From NCBI GenBank assembly GCA_900155495.1, contig FTLJ01000397.1:1-64000 (forward strand): a stretch of DNA of 64,000 bases. Direction: 5' to 3'. Each line of letters starts with the position of its first letter. Position 1 is the stretch's first letter. A model generated the notes under the pieces. That model did no database searches. It was given only the letters and a program-made list of their open reading frames with translations, and was not told the DNA's origin. Positions 21,397 to 34,930 of the stretch are shown piece by piece. Position numbers and translations under genes: made by a program. Source of the DNA: Porogramme epimiltina. Taxonomy: Eukaryota; Basidiomycota; Agaricomycetes; Polyporales; Polyporaceae.

Positions 21397-24300
21397 ATGG
21401 CTGACTTCGGGGAGCTAGTCGACCTCACCGCGAGTCTTTCCTCGATCCTTCGCCGGTATCCGTTTGGTATCGGACTCTTCCGCGAGATCTTACAAAACTC
21501 AGACGACGCGGGGGCAACCAAGCAGGTGCGCTATGCGATTGTCTAGGGGCACTCCTTTCGTTGATCTGGATGCTCGTTAGATTTTCATCTTAGATCGCCA
21601 GAGTTACCCTACCGATTCTCTTTTGCGTCCGAGTCTCCAGCATCTTCAAGGCCCTTCATTGCTTGCATTCAATGATACTGTCTTCTCAGAAGACGATTGG
21701 AATGCAATTCGTACTGTCAGCCAATCCTCAAAGACGGCAGACTCCGAGTTGGTTTCTACGCGCTCTCTTTCAATGTTGATACTTATACCTATTTATCTTC
21801 TAGCAAGATTGGCAAACACGGTCTTGGTTCGCGCGCTTATTACCATGTATGTACATTCTCGGCGCACGGCTTCATGCCACTGATTCACTGTCTCATAGCT
21901 CACTGACAATCCCCAATATCTTTCCGGTCAACACCTCGCCATATTCGACCCTCATAGGTGGACGTTCGAGCAGGGGGGATGGAGAGTTCCCCTCACGGAA
22001 GTGCAGGCGCAGCACCCAGACCAACTGGTGCCATTTCGCAGTATGTTGGAGAACGATGGCGATGGCATATTCCATAGCACTATCGTACGTCTTGCACTTC
22101 GCGTTTCGTCATCCCCAAGCAAGATTAGCTCCAAGGCCCCCACCCCCGATGAGATCCATACCCTCATGGAGAAGTTTATAGAAGAGGAGTTGGAGTTGGT
22201 CCTCCTATTTCTGTCTCACCTGTCTTCTGTTGAAGTCAGAGAGATTAACGCGGAGGGTCGTATGCAAGTCCTCGCGACGGCCACGAAGATCTCTCGTCAA
22301 GTCGATTTCAAGTCCTACGACGCGACTGGTTGTGTCCCAAACGCCGAAACAATCAGAACAACGCGCGGCGGTTCTCCGACAGCATCGTCCGATTGGTACA
22401 TCATCCGCACATCCGCAACGGCTGAAGACTGCGTCGACGGACTCGCAGCTGCCCTAGACGATACGACGGAGCACGTAAGGAAAGAGCTTGACCGCGAGAA
22501 GTTACGCCCAGATGTGGCTTTAGCCTTCCCGCAAAACTCCCTGTCCTTCAATGGACGTCTCTTCACGTTCCTACCATTACCACTCTCCACGGGGTTCCCG
22601 TGCCATGTCCATGGCATATTCTCGCTGACTGATTCGCGTCAAAATCTTCGCAATCCTTCAGAGACAATCATGGCCCGAACAGCGGATCAGTAGGTCAATT
22701 CTCCATGCATGTGACATGGTCTGACGCGCACGCTTCTAGACTGGCGGTCGAGTGGAATAAGCTTCTTTTCAGCACCTTTGTTCCTCGTACATGGTTGGCG
22801 TTCTTAGTGTCTGTAGCAACAAGCTCTCTACCCCTGGACATCTATGGCATGTTCCCACCACGCCAGGACCAGAACGCTAGTGGTGATACAGCATACTGGT
22901 CGTCCCTCCTCGTGGACATCGTTCGGCTAGCGCTGAACGAACATGCCATTGTGTGGCCGGTTGTACCACGCGCACCGGGGTCGACGTTGCCGACATACGT
23001 CTCATTCGACGACGTCCTGGTCGCGTCCCATGAAGATGACGCTGAGGAAGTTCGAATGTTGATCAAGGCCGGTGTCGTCATCATTCTTCCTCCCCTCGCT
23101 ATACGAGAGGTGTTACTGGAGTTGCGTCCGGAGCAGGGGCTCAGTCCCAGACGTGCGCATAGCAAGCTCAAGGTGTGGTTTCTGTTATTTTTCGAGGCGC
23201 GTGTCTCATCCGGTATTAGTGCTGCACAGGGTTGGTCGAGATGCAACAGAGCGAGAAGAACACCGTCCTCAACTTCCTTCTCCGAACAAACGACCTTGAA
23301 TCCATTATCGACCTTCCCGTCATTCCCCTGGTATCCGGCTGCTCTACGAGCCTCCAAATTCGAGGGTCATCCAACAGAAACCACGTCCTCCATGGGCCCA
23401 ACGACGAGCTGTTCGGTACACTCGATCCCGAGGCCATAAAGCTTTCCAGCCTCCCTGTGGCCGCATGCAAGCTTCTGGTCGACCGGGGCGAGACTCTCCT
23501 CAACGTCAACTCCTTGAACCTCGCGCAGGCAACCGCCTATATCAAGCTCGCCTACATCAAGCTCGCCAGTCAGCACTTTGCGCTCCGCCGTGCGCCAGAG
23601 AGTGCATGGTCATGGGATGTCGCGCGTCAATGGTTGGCCCAGTTCTGGGAATGGATGTCTACGTGTTTATTTGCTAGAGACCTCCTGCCTAGGCTCGAAG
23701 TCTTTCCCCTCCTTCCCACAACGGCGAACGAGCTACGCTCAATGGTAGAAAGCGTATTCCTCTACCCCATTGACCTCACCGACCAGCAGCGCGAGGTGCT
23801 AGTGTCCGTTGGCGTTCATTTCCTCCACCCGACTATTCCCATGTCGTTCATTGGACACCACCAGCCTACGATCGTCAAGAATGTCTCTTCGGCGACTGAC
23901 CTCCTTGACGTGCTGAAGCATACACTCGTATCCTCGGTCGATAGTGACATTGCCGAAGTCATCCGAGCCCATCTCGCGAACATCATGGTTAATATCCGGC
24001 TCTCGGGGGCCTTTGTCGCAACATTGCAGTCACTGACAATCCATCTTGTCCTGTCACTAAACTCGTCCACCCTCTCCACGACGACCACCATCAGCAGCAT
24101 CCCTCCCGACTCCACCATCCGCTGTATCCTTCGCCCGACGCTTCTGTCAATCCCCCTACCTCAGCTTGACGGCAGCGTTTTCGTGGAGTGTACACAAGAT
24201 GAGAAGTGCCTGATCGAGCAGATCGACCATTTGGCAGCTGCCCTGCCCGTATCAGAAGAAGAGCTTATACGTCTCCATGCCCTCCATTTTGTCCAGCAAT

Positions 24301-27300
24301 CACCCACATCTCGTCTTCGCGTCGTTCAGTGTCTATTGCGCAACCGTCATTACCTTACCCCTGACCTCATTGACAAGCTTCGCTTGAGCCCCATCGTGCA
24401 AGTAGGGTCCGGCGATCGATGGCTTGCTCCCAAGGATGTCATCGACCCATCATCGACCATCGCCGACCTCGTTCCTCCTGGAGACAATGACAGCATCTTC
24501 AACGACTTGCACACCAACTCGGAGATGGCCAGAGCATTGTCGGAGATTGGACTCTTGCGCAGAGATCTCGACGCGGGCTTCGTCGCGGAGCGCATCCGCC
24601 ACATTGGCACCCTCCCTCCCAATTCCACAGCTGCCCAAGAAGCGGCACGCCTGCTCATAGCAGCGTTGGAGCGAACTCAATTCAACTGCACCGGAGTTCA
24701 ATATGATGAAGAGCTTGCATGGATTCCGACCACTCAGGGGTTGCACAGACCGCGCGACTGTCGTGACGTGTCGAAGAAGACGCTCTGTGACCGGGTATTG
24801 CTCTTGCTCGACATGCCCCAACCTCTCCAGTCTCACTCCCTCCGGACCCTCCTCAAGTGGCACATCCCCCTTCCCATCGACGTCCTCGTCAAGCAATTCA
24901 CACAAATCGTCTCCGTGCCTACCGGAAGCGCAGCCGTAGACTATTACCTCGACCTTACATCCGAGTTTGGCGAACGATGGTCGGACCTGCAGGACTCTGA
25001 GCGCGTGTCGTTGGCAAATCGCGTCCGTTCCAAAGCCTGGGTGATTACCGAAAGCGGCACCCTCATCCAGCCTACCTGCGCTGTCTTCGATCTCCCCTCT
25101 CCACTCCATGGTTTCGGAAAGGTGTCGCTCGATATCCTACGCCGTCCCGGGGTGAAGGAGTTTCTTCTCTGTATGGGGTGCTCGGATAGGTATGTGTTGA
25201 ATGAGATCAATATGCCGAGTAATCCGCGGCTAACGCCTGGCACTCTAGACCTTATAATTCATCAATCATCGTAGCTCTTCGGGCACTCAAACAGAACAAG
25301 CCCTCTGACAATGCCGTCTTCGACTCTGTGGATCTTCTGCGGGCCCTCGATCTCTCAGGGATTGAGGACCACCTGCGCAGCGAACTTGTCGTTCCAGGCA
25401 GTGACGGTCATCTGCACCCTATAGTGGAGCTGTTCTACAACGACATCGGCTCCCGGGCCCACCACTTCCAACTTCCAGCTGAACGTGTGCAGGTCCACCA
25501 TATCGTCCCCACTAGCCTTTGCCGCAGGTTGCGAATCGCATCGTTGGGTTCGCTCCAACTCGAACCCCTCAGCCTTGATATAGAAGACATGCGTGAAGAT
25601 CTCACGACCCGCATTCAAAACGTTTTGCGCGCATACGATATCGGACAAGCGTTCAATGAGTTCTTGGCGAATGCAGCTGACGCCGGTGCCTCAGAGTTCA
25701 GAATCATACTCGACAACGACGTGTCAAGAAGACGGGCTCATGCGGATGAGGTTCTCTGCGAGAATATTGCCCAATACTGTACCGGTCCGGCTCTGGTCGT
25801 CCACAACAACGCCGAATTTACAATGGATGATATACGTGGGATCTGTCGCATCGGGCGTGGCGGGAAGGAGGGACGTGAGGCAACAATCGGGCGTTTTGGA
25901 CTGGGATCGTTATCCTTTTACCACTTTTCGGAGGTTAGTTCCTCGTATCGTGTTCCGAGCGAAATCGTGTCCTAAACCCATCTTAGGTCGCAATGATCCT
26001 TTCAGGGTCGCACCTTATGCTTCTTGACCCCTCGGGGAAGAATCTACCTGAAGATTGGGGCCGGAACACCTATGTATTACCGATCACGAGCGTCCGCAGG
26101 TATGTGATACTCGATCTGATATATTAAGGATGTTTATGGAAGATCCGTTAGTCTATATCCTGGCCACCTACGTATTTTCGACCAGTTGTGTAGCTTCAAT
26201 AGTGCGAGCGATAACTACTATAGAGGGGTAAGTACCACGTTCCCCTCCGACTAGCGTTTTCTGATCTTTCACCTGTTGCGCAGACCTTAATCCGCTTGCC
26301 CCTGAGAACTCTGTCGCAGGCTTCCAAAAGCTCCCTGTCTACCCACGTGCTGTCAATTCAGGGCGTTAGAGATATGCTTCACGAGTACAGACCTATAGCC
26401 GAGAAGTCACTCTTTTTCATCGGCGTCAACGAGGTCATAGCGGTAGAAGTCGACAGCGGAACGCCGTTTGGTGACGCCCCAGCAATCTGGTCACTAAACG
26501 CCCGCCGGGTGGGTCCCCCGAAGGTCAGCGGTGTGTATAGTCTTCAACACGTCAACGTAGCTCTAGGATACACCGAACGCGGTCGTTGGAATACTGCCCA
26601 AAGTAGTTGGCAAATCGCACGCTCAACAATCGATCCTGCTGTTCTTCCATCATGGGCGCCTCTCATCGTCGCCAAGCACAGGCTGAAGCAACTGAGTGTA
26701 GCATTAGCAGCACAAATCTCCTCAGACGGACGACACGGTGGTCACGCAAGCTCTGCTCACCACTTCTTCTCGTCCCTTCCACTGCCTGCAAAAACATCCT
26801 TACCCGTCCATCTCCACGCCTCATTCGTTCTTGCCGATGATCGACGGAATATCAGATGGGATGGAAACGGCTCCTTAAACGAAGACTCACAATTCAACCA
26901 CTGGCTGCTCACTTCGCAAATCCCTCCATTGTTTCTTTACCTTCTCGAGGAGCTCGTGGCAGAATTCCCAGACACACCTTGCCCCTGGCCCGCCCGCACA
27001 CATCACCAGTCGGACGCGCTCTCGTCTGCTGTAATCAGCGCGTTCTACAGTGACGACTGCATTACGTCTACCACACGGAAAATCCTACGGGGCCTTACGG
27101 GTAGGACGATGGAACCTTCACTCGCCGTCATCTGCGGTCCTGGAGAGCCCGACGTAATCAGGGAGCTGTTGCACCACCTCAAGCTCGATAACGTTATAGA
27201 GCTTCCGTCTCGGGTCGCCGAAAAGGTCTTCAAACTTCGCGTGAAAAAGGTTGACAGGACTTTCGTCTGCAATTCAATCAGGCAACAGCGCGACCAGTTC

Positions 27301-30164
27301 GTTGCCGTGTACCAGGCAAACGTGACCAGTGTCAAGTTAATCCTGCAGTACCTCTTCAACGACTTGTCCCAGCCTGCCACCAGCCTGCCATCAAATAGCA
27401 TCATCGGTCTACCCCTTCTTCCTCTCGCTAATGGCCAATTGTCCGACATAGCACGCTTTGGGTCTGCGCCTACTGTATACACCATGAAATGGATCCCGGC
27501 GATTCTAGCTCCCACACCATGGCCCGTCTTCCCTGCTAGTCGCTTTCTCCACCCAAGCCTGGATGGGAACATTCTTCTGCGGCAGGACCTCAATGTTGCT
27601 TCTTTTGACAGTGCAGCGGTTATTAGCCTCCTGCGGACGAAGTCGATCCCTGAAAGCACGAAGGAGCGATTATCAATTTACATCAGCGCCTGGATCCGGG
27701 ACTTCTGGGAGCTATTTCCGTCCCTCCACGCAAGCATCGTCACCTTGGACAACCTGCAGGCGTTCACCCTCGTCCCTACCTCTGAAGCTGGCACGTTCAT
27801 ATCTATAAAATATGCTCTCAGTCCTTCAACCATCTACATATCACCGTCGTCTCCACATCGTCGTTCGTCATTTGTAGAGTCACTACAGAAGCTCGGCATC
27901 GTTGTTTCCCAGTCAAATTGTCCCGCTGACACCGTCTCCAAACTCCCGCCAACTGTCATTAGCCGACTCGAGGCTAGATCGCTCACGTTCACTACATTTA
28001 TCGATGCACTGCACGAATTGGACCGTACTGGCGCTCTCAAGAAGTCGCCCATGTGGTCAATCGATGCGCAGACTCATCTAGCCACCTGGATTAGACATGA
28101 ATTGTCCAAGATACCTGCACCACCAAATAAGAAGAAGCAAAAGCAGAAGTATTTGGAACGCCAGCGCTCATTCAACGTACTCCGTTCTCTCCCGATATGG
28201 CCATCCTACAGGGGGGGCGAGAGGGAGACTCTGCGCGCCTTGACAGATCCCAATGTCCGCATACTTCCCCAGACAATCGGCGCATCTGTCAAGGCGATCG
28301 CACCCTTCCTAACTAAAGATCTGTTCTTTGTTGAGAGTTCTTCTCAAGCCATCTCCCGCCTTTCGAACGATGGATTCATGTCCCTTTCCAAGTTTGCATC
28401 GTGCCTCACGTTCCCTCCTTCTCTCACCCAATCCGATTTTGATGATCACTACAGACCACTTCTAGACAGCATCACGCACCTACCTTCTCGCGACGCCTTG
28501 CAGTTCTCCTCTCTGCTACACCTGCCGCGCAATGATCTTCAAATGGCCCCAATCTCAACGTTCTATGCCAACAGCGTTTCCGAATTCAGGGCCGCATTCC
28601 AATATCAACCACAAAGATTCGTCCATACCAAGTTGCGATCAACTGAGTTTCGCCTCTATGCCCTTGGACTCATACGAGACAAATCTCCCGCAGCCTTCGA
28701 GGCTTGTTGTCGCGCAATAGACGAGGATTTCGATAAGACCAGCCTTACAGATAGAGACCGCGCGAAAGTTGTCTACCAATGGTACAATACCGAGCTTCCT
28801 GTCATTGCTTCTGTCAAGACAGCAGCTTGGTGGTGTCAACTTGATCGGCACGCCTTCGTTCCCACACGTGGTTCTTCCCCTCGGTGGCTCGGCGACCCCC
28901 AAACGTTCCCCGATGTCGACTTCGCCGCCAAATCCCTTCCACACATTGTCCCACCATCCAAAGTCGTCCGGGGTGAGTATGCTTCCATAGCATGGACTCA
29001 GCGCGCGCTGTTCCTCGAACCTCCCGACAAGCGACTCCTTATGGTCCACCCGACAATTGGTATTCCTTCAGTCGGCGAAGTGGTTAGTACTCGCCCTCTC
29101 GACACCCACTCCACCTGGGTCGATTACTTACGTCGTTACATTAGATTGAGCACCTCGGTATATTGGCGCTCCAAATTGCTCCAAAACATCGCCAAGATGA
29201 GGATCTGCTCAGTGATCTACTCGCGACCTACAAGTTTCTCGCTGAGCATAAAGAGGCCTCTCAGGTCACGCAGCTCCTGCGCGGGCGGCGGAACGAGGCG
29301 CTCTTTCTCAACGTCGATGACCCATCCGAATATCGATGGAGGTTCTGCCCTGCGGCACAGCTCATGTTCAATGTTCCCGATGACGGAGACTACCAGGAGG
29401 CGCGAACATTCCTACTCCCTTTCCGCTCTCTGCTCGTCGCCGCTGGGGCATTCGAATTCCGGCTCGTTGACGAACCCGACCTCGTTCTGTCGCCCGCCGA
29501 AGAGGAGCTCTCTGGTTTGCGTGCCGCCTTCGACGGAATGCGCTCTAGAAAGCTCTTGACGGACGTTGTATTCCGCGCCCCGGAAAACGCTCCCGGCTCG
29601 GATGGGCCTGGAGAGGTATGGGCGCACCGCGCATTCCTGGTGACGGCGAGCGAGTACTTCCGCGACCTGTTCTCGGATGGCTTCAGCGAGAGCGGACCCG
29701 CATCTGTCAGAGACCCCATCATCATTAAGATGGAGACGCTAGAAGAATTTCAGTGTGCTGCTCTTGTTCTAGGTGAGCACTTATTTCAGTGTTTATTTGT
29801 AGTGCCGTATCTGACGGTGAGCACACGCAGATCACGTCTACACCGGCCGCCTCCCCAATATCGAGGATCGCACGCTCTTGACCACCCTCTTGTATCTCGC
29901 CCACCGCTGGCAGATGGCTCAAGTATTGGCCAAGACCGAAGTTATGCTCGTTCGAAAGATCGACCCGTGGACGTACCAGAGTCGTAAGACGCTCCCTCCT
30001 AGGCTTCTCCCTCATAACCAGTGCTTACCATTTATGTTTCTGCAGTACGCGAACACGCCCAGAACGTTGACGCGAAGACGCTTTTGGACAAGGTTGACGA
30101 ATTCGAGCGGGTGAATGCAGAGGAACTAAGGCAGATGACATCTTGGAGCGAAACTACAGAGTAG
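21397..30164 (+). CDS. Sacsin-like giant protein, two HSP90-type ATPase modules plus C-terminal BTB
   Basis: Thirteen exons (21397-21525, 21581-21747, 21804-21846, 21899-22689, 22740-23172, 23220-25189, 25249-25933, 25987-26099, 26152-26227, 26284-29082, 29145-29772, 29831-29983, 30046-30164) give about 2,701 residues with all phases closed. Module 1 (residues 1-250) has the sacsin/HSP90 N-box FREILQNSDDAGATKQ and the glycine motif KIGKHGLGSRAYYH. Module 2 (from about 1300) has a changed N-box NEFLANAADAGASEF, where canonical is QNxDDA, with IGRFGLGSLSFYHFSE and GTLIRLPLR. The end (about 2540-2650) is a BTB fold with DVVFRA...WAHRAFLVTASEYFRDLF. Animal sacsin (chaperone-like) ends in J and HEPN domains instead. 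A BTB tail would suit a Cullin-3 adaptor (inference). Frame continuity is the main support for this being a live gene. Confidence 0.88.
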
Positions 30165-30355
30165 ACGGCGGGCGCACCGTGATGTCCGTTCCCTCATACT
30201 TTCTTGAATGTAGGATAGATGTACATGCTATGCGACGATCCTACGGAGACTCGAACTGTCATTCGCGCATCCTTCGTAGTCAACTGATATTCTCTTATCA
30301 TCATCTTCTTTACCTTGATTCGAACTAGTCGTACAAAAGACTTCGTTCCAAAGAA

Positions 30356-32180
30356 CTAAAAGTAGCCCATGCGGTCCCACTCGTAACCCACGTCCACAGT
30401 CACTTTGGACTGGCCTTCCTTCATCCACCGCAGGCGGTCAGCCGTCAAACCAGCAACGCGGACGAAGAGCGTCCCGTCCAGCACGTCCACCACGCCGTCC
30501 AGCTGTATCCCAGCGAAGTCCGCGGGCACCCGGGAGCCGTAGAGCGTCGCAGCGTGCATGAGCGCGCGCTGTGTCTTGCAGAGGTGCTCTCCGGGGTGCA
30601 CGAGCGTCGTCTGGATGATCGGCAGCCAGGGGTTCGGCGCCGCAACGTCGGGGGTGAGCGTGCCCTCGGCGGGGGTGGGGCGGGCGACCGTCTCGGGTGG
30701 AGACGGCATCGCGGTGGTCCCGGCGTAGAACTCGCGGAGGGGGAGGGCAGGGCGGCCTTGGATGAGGTACCAGGCGAGCGACACCGCGAAGTGCGCGCGG
30801 AGTAGGAGGGTGGCCGAGTGCGGAGAGAGATGAGCTACGATTGAGGACAGGAAGAGGGACGATGTGACGAGATGCATACTGTGCAGGTAATGCGTAGTGA
30901 TGAGTGCTAATGTGTTGTGATGACCAGTCCTAGGACTCACTAGAAGAAGTCTGCATTGAAGCTCTTGTAAGGCCCTCTCTCGCGGCCTGCCCAGCCGGCG
31001 ACGCCGTAAATGACCGCGTTCATCCACACCACCTCCTCGATCTTCCTCGTGATCGCCTCGGGGGTCGCGCCCTCGCCATCGAGCTCTGCTACCCACTCCC
31101 CAGAGAGCTCAGTGAGGCTCTCACCGACGGTCTTGTAAACATGCTCGAACAGGAACTGGAATTCGGGCTTGGGAAGTCCGAGGTTTCCGGCGGAGAACTT
31201 CTCATCCGCGAGCACGCGCGCGAGGATGTCGAACGCGTGTGTGCCGGTCGCTTTGCCTTGCGTAGCCCCGTCCACGCCTCCAGACGAGGCGGACCGGCCC
31301 AGCTTCAGGTTGGGCAGCATCTGGGTGAGCCGCGAGACCCCGGATGCTCCCTTGGCGTGCGTCGCGGAAGACTCGAAGAGAGAAGATGGGAGGAGGATAT
31401 CTTCTCCCTGGGCGGGATGCGTCGCCGCCTGGGCGAGACCTGGTATGATGACGTCATCAGGCGGGGGCGTTGTCGAGGACGTAAACCGTAACCGCGAACG
31501 CACCTTCAGCAACGAGGCCCGGGAGACCGAACTCGAGGCCACAGCCCACGTGGATCATGGGGTGGAAGATGGCAGCAAGGAAGCGGTTGAGCATCCGCGG
31601 GTGGCCCTCCACTCCGGGTGTGCCGATGTTCGCCTTAGGGGAGAAGACAAACTCTTCGACGACCTCGGCCATGTCTTTCTTCAGAAGAGCGCCGCGGAAA
31701 TACTCGAGGTACGAATTGTAGAAGCTGATAAGGCGCAAATGTTAGAGGACATCCAGACTCCAGACCCGGGCCTGTGACACTCACTCTCGCTCTCCGAGGT
31801 GCTTCCAGAGGTTTCCGTCGGTGATGGCCTCCGGGGAATCGAACGCGGGCCGCTGGTAGTCGGTGTGTGTCCCGTACGCCGCCTCGATAAGGGGCCCCGA
31901 CGCACCCAGACCATAGATCGCGACGAGATGGTGGGAGCAATGGCTGGTGCGCGCAAATTAAGTACTTCACGTCCGGGAAGAAGGACCGGCGAACGTACTT
32001 ATGAAAGCCTCGGTCGTTGAAGTAGGCATGATGGTTGACGTGGTTGTCCTTAAGCGCCTTTACAAGCGCATCGCTTGCCGCGCGCGTAATGCCCGGGAGG
32101 CGCGCAGGGGCACTCGGAGAGGGGCCCGCCGCAGACGGGAGGGGAAAGAACTTGTCGAGCTCGGTTGTGCGTGCAGACAT
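30356..32180 (-). CDS. Questin-oxidase-like protein (AflY/Baeyer-Villiger family)
   Basis: Family members include questin oxidase (geodin pathway) and AflY-type enzymes of aflatoxin-like pathways, which oxidatively open anthraquinone or related rings; many basidiomycete members have no known substrate. Five exons (31999-32180, 31785-31943, 31504-31724, 30941-31439, 30356-30878) give 527 residues. Family motifs: NHHAYFNDRGFHNHCSHHLV across intron 1, YGLGASGPLIEAAYGTHTDY, RFLAAIFHPMIHVGCGLEFG, then HLVTSSLFLSSIVAHLSP and LPLREFYAG. The neighbours (sacsin-like gene, permease) do not form an obvious metabolite cluster and no polyketide synthase is in the window, so a pathway cannot be named. It is convergent with the sacsin-like gene, 191 bp apart. 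Confidence 0.88.
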
Positions 32181-32906
32181 GGAGCCAATGGCAGATCGGG
32201 TGTTGGTTTGGAGAGGCGAGAGCTGTTTAAGTGAGCTGTGAGAGCCTACGTCAGTTCCACGGTAACGGCTCGGACTGTATTTGTACCTGTGAGTCCCCCT
32301 CACCAGCTATAGTTTTAGGTTTGCATTCTGAGCGAGACATGGGAACTTTCGAAGGAGTGTGAGTGGTGGCGCCGCTTGGCCCAGAGGGACCCAGGAGCGC
32401 TACTGAATGTGGCCTGAGTCAGGCCGGGGACACGGGATTTGTGGCGGTCAGTCAGCTTTCCCATCTGGGTTGACAGGCGCATGGCCACGTGTGGACGGAG
32501 CAAATGGGTCTCTGGTGGGTCTCCGGTCTTCCACCCTCGAAACCCGATGAGAGTCCGTCTCCTGTCGCCCGAAAACGTTGGCACGCATTCCCATACGTCC
32601 GCGCAAGGCGGACGGGGGCATAACGCCGTGCAGTCAGCCACGTCTGCTTTTGCCATCCGTCGAAGGCACACGTGTGTCAAGGAAGCAAATCGAAAGAATC
32701 ATCTATTGTCACAAGACGACGCGTCAGCACGGCACGGATCCGGGATACATAAGATGGACCCACAGTGTATCTATGTAAGAGGCAATAACCAAGCCCAAAG
32801 TATACAAGAAAACATTAACGTCGTATCCTATCCTTCGTAATCGTCGCAGTAACCCCAAGATATACTCGTAATCTATTTTTCATCTCACGTGTGGCGAAGA
32901 GAAGGC
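32181..32906. other. Intergenic between questin-oxidase-like gene and permease
   Basis: No gene recognised. It holds the promoter of the questin-oxidase-like gene and the 3' end of the permease, both on the minus strand. Confidence 0.5.
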
Positions 32907-34930
32907 TCAAACGACAGCGACTTTCGCGTCCTTGAGGTCCTCGCTCGCGGAATCGGACCCTGCGGGGATCGTGTTGTCGTACGCGGAGCCGCCGACGCGC
33001 TCGGTGAACGTGCCGAAGACATCCTCGCTGTCGACCTCGCCGAGGCCCGTCGGAGGGAAGACCACATTGAGCGCGATGTGGACCGCGGCGCTAACAACGA
33101 AGCCGAACGGCCACGCAAGGTCGTAGACGTGCGTCCAGCCCTCTGACACACCGATCGGGGACGGCGACACGGCGTTGATGAAACCCGCTACAGGCACGTG
33201 AGGGTGAAATGTCAGAGACTAGTTACAAGGGGGTCACAAGGTGAGGTTGACATACGCATGATTGGCCAAACACCCATGACCCAGGAGATGACGGTGCGGA
33301 AGTTGACGCCCTTGGTGAAGTAGTAGATTGAGTTGGGGTTGGGCATGTAGAGATGGGTGAGGCGGAGCTTGCTCTTGCGGACGACGATGTAGTCCGACAC
33401 CATGACACCCTAAAAGAGCACACTGAGTAAGTAAATGGCGTGCACAGGAGCTAAGATGGCGTACGGTGAGAGGGCCGAGGAAGACAGCGAACGAGCTGAG
33501 AACCGTGAGGAAAGTGCTCGAGCCGGAGAGGAGCTTCCAGGGGCAGATGACAAGGCCAAGAATAGCGGTGATAACGGCGCCGCTGCATGAATTGCGTCAG
33601 CCGAAGTGCGCACGATGGGTTAGTATATAACGCACCGGTTGATGTTGAGGTACTTGGGGAGCAGACCAGACATGTCGATACCACCGGAGATGGCGTTACC
33701 GGGAATGTTGATGCCGAACTGCGACATGACGAACACGCAGCCGACGAAGAAGCATGCCGCCCGCGCGCCGGGGCCGCCGTTTGCCTGGATGACGGGAAGG
33801 AGGTCGTAGGGCGCCCAGAGGAGGCCCTCGTCGGGGTAGAAGCCGGCGGCGCAACTCGTGACAATGACACCGATGAGGGAGATGATCGCAGAGCTGACGG
33901 GGACGACGACCAGCTGGCTGACGATCTGGGCGCGCGGGTAGGAAGCGAAGCGGGTGTAGTCGCTCTGGTTGAGGATGCCCGCGCAGATACCGCCGATCGT
34001 GGAGCTGATGCCGTACGCCATGGCCCACCCGAGCTGGGAGCCGCCGCTGAGGGGCTCGACGCCGCTAAGCTGGCTGGGGTTGTTGAGAAGGGGGCCTCCG
34101 CCGCCCTCCTTGGCGAGAGCCCAGATGAAGAGGCAGAACGTCGTGACGGTCATGATGATGCTTCCGAAGAGGAAAGGCTTGCGGAAGTGCTCTGGCGGCA
34201 CCCAGAGAAGCGGGATCGAGATGAACGCGAAAATAAGGATAGCGACGAGATCGTTCAGTCTGTGTAAAGACGTCGATCAGAGTCGAGCAAATCGAGCTAG
34301 AACGAGTTTACGTACTCAATACCGGCGCTCTCTGGAAGAGTGTTGTGCAAGTTGTAGAAGCTAGGCCAGATAGCGCCAATGACGACTTTGATCTACGAAA
34401 AGATCCAAAGTGAGCATACATCGGAAAGTGCGGACCAGACGAGCAAACATACACTCTTGCCACCACTGTAAATGCGAAGTCAGCACCGGCTGGAGATAGA
34501 CGGAATGACGAAAGACTTACAAGACCAGTTGTACGCCGTACCACACGACCGATAACATGATGCGCATCATGAGGGGGAAGAAGCTGCCGTAGACGCCCCA
34601 TACGAAACGGTTGAAGATGGGGAAGCCGACGTGCCACTCCGCGCCGACGTAACCCGTCGCGACAACGGCTGCCGCGACGATGAGGTTGCCGATGATGACA
34701 ACGATCATAGCCTGCCAGACGCTGAGACCAAGACCGAGAAGACTGGACGCGGTGGTCCACCCGCTAATGTTGAAGCCCGTGAGGACCCAGTAGCCGACGA
34801 AGGACCAGGCGCCCCATGTGCGGCGGGACGGAGGGAGAGGGACGATGTCGCGGTTGATCCACGCCGTCGTCTGCCCCTCGTCCTCCTTGTGCTTGACCTC
34901 GAGCTTCTTGAGGATGCCTGACGTGGACAT
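32907..34930 (-). CDS. NCS1-family nucleobase/allantoin-type permease
   Basis: NCS1 (Fur-type) carriers are 12-helix plasma-membrane proton symporters for uracil, allantoin, uridine or thiamine-like substrates. Seven exons (34521-34930, 34453-34465, 34316-34392, 33636-34259, 33465-33582, 33256-33409, 32907-33187) give 558 residues. Seen: the Fur-type entry NRDIVPLPPSRRTWGAW, helix 1 with GFNISGWTTASSLLGLGL, GVQLVFGGKSIKVVIGAIWP, QSDYTRFASYP, and PGNAISGGIDMSGLLPKY with GVMVSDYIVVRK. Exon 2 is a 13-nt micro-exon encoding FGGKS, forced by the frame and conserved motif. Substrate cannot be read with confidence. The C-terminus is cytosolic and acidic, as in relatives regulated by endocytosis. Confidence 0.92.
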
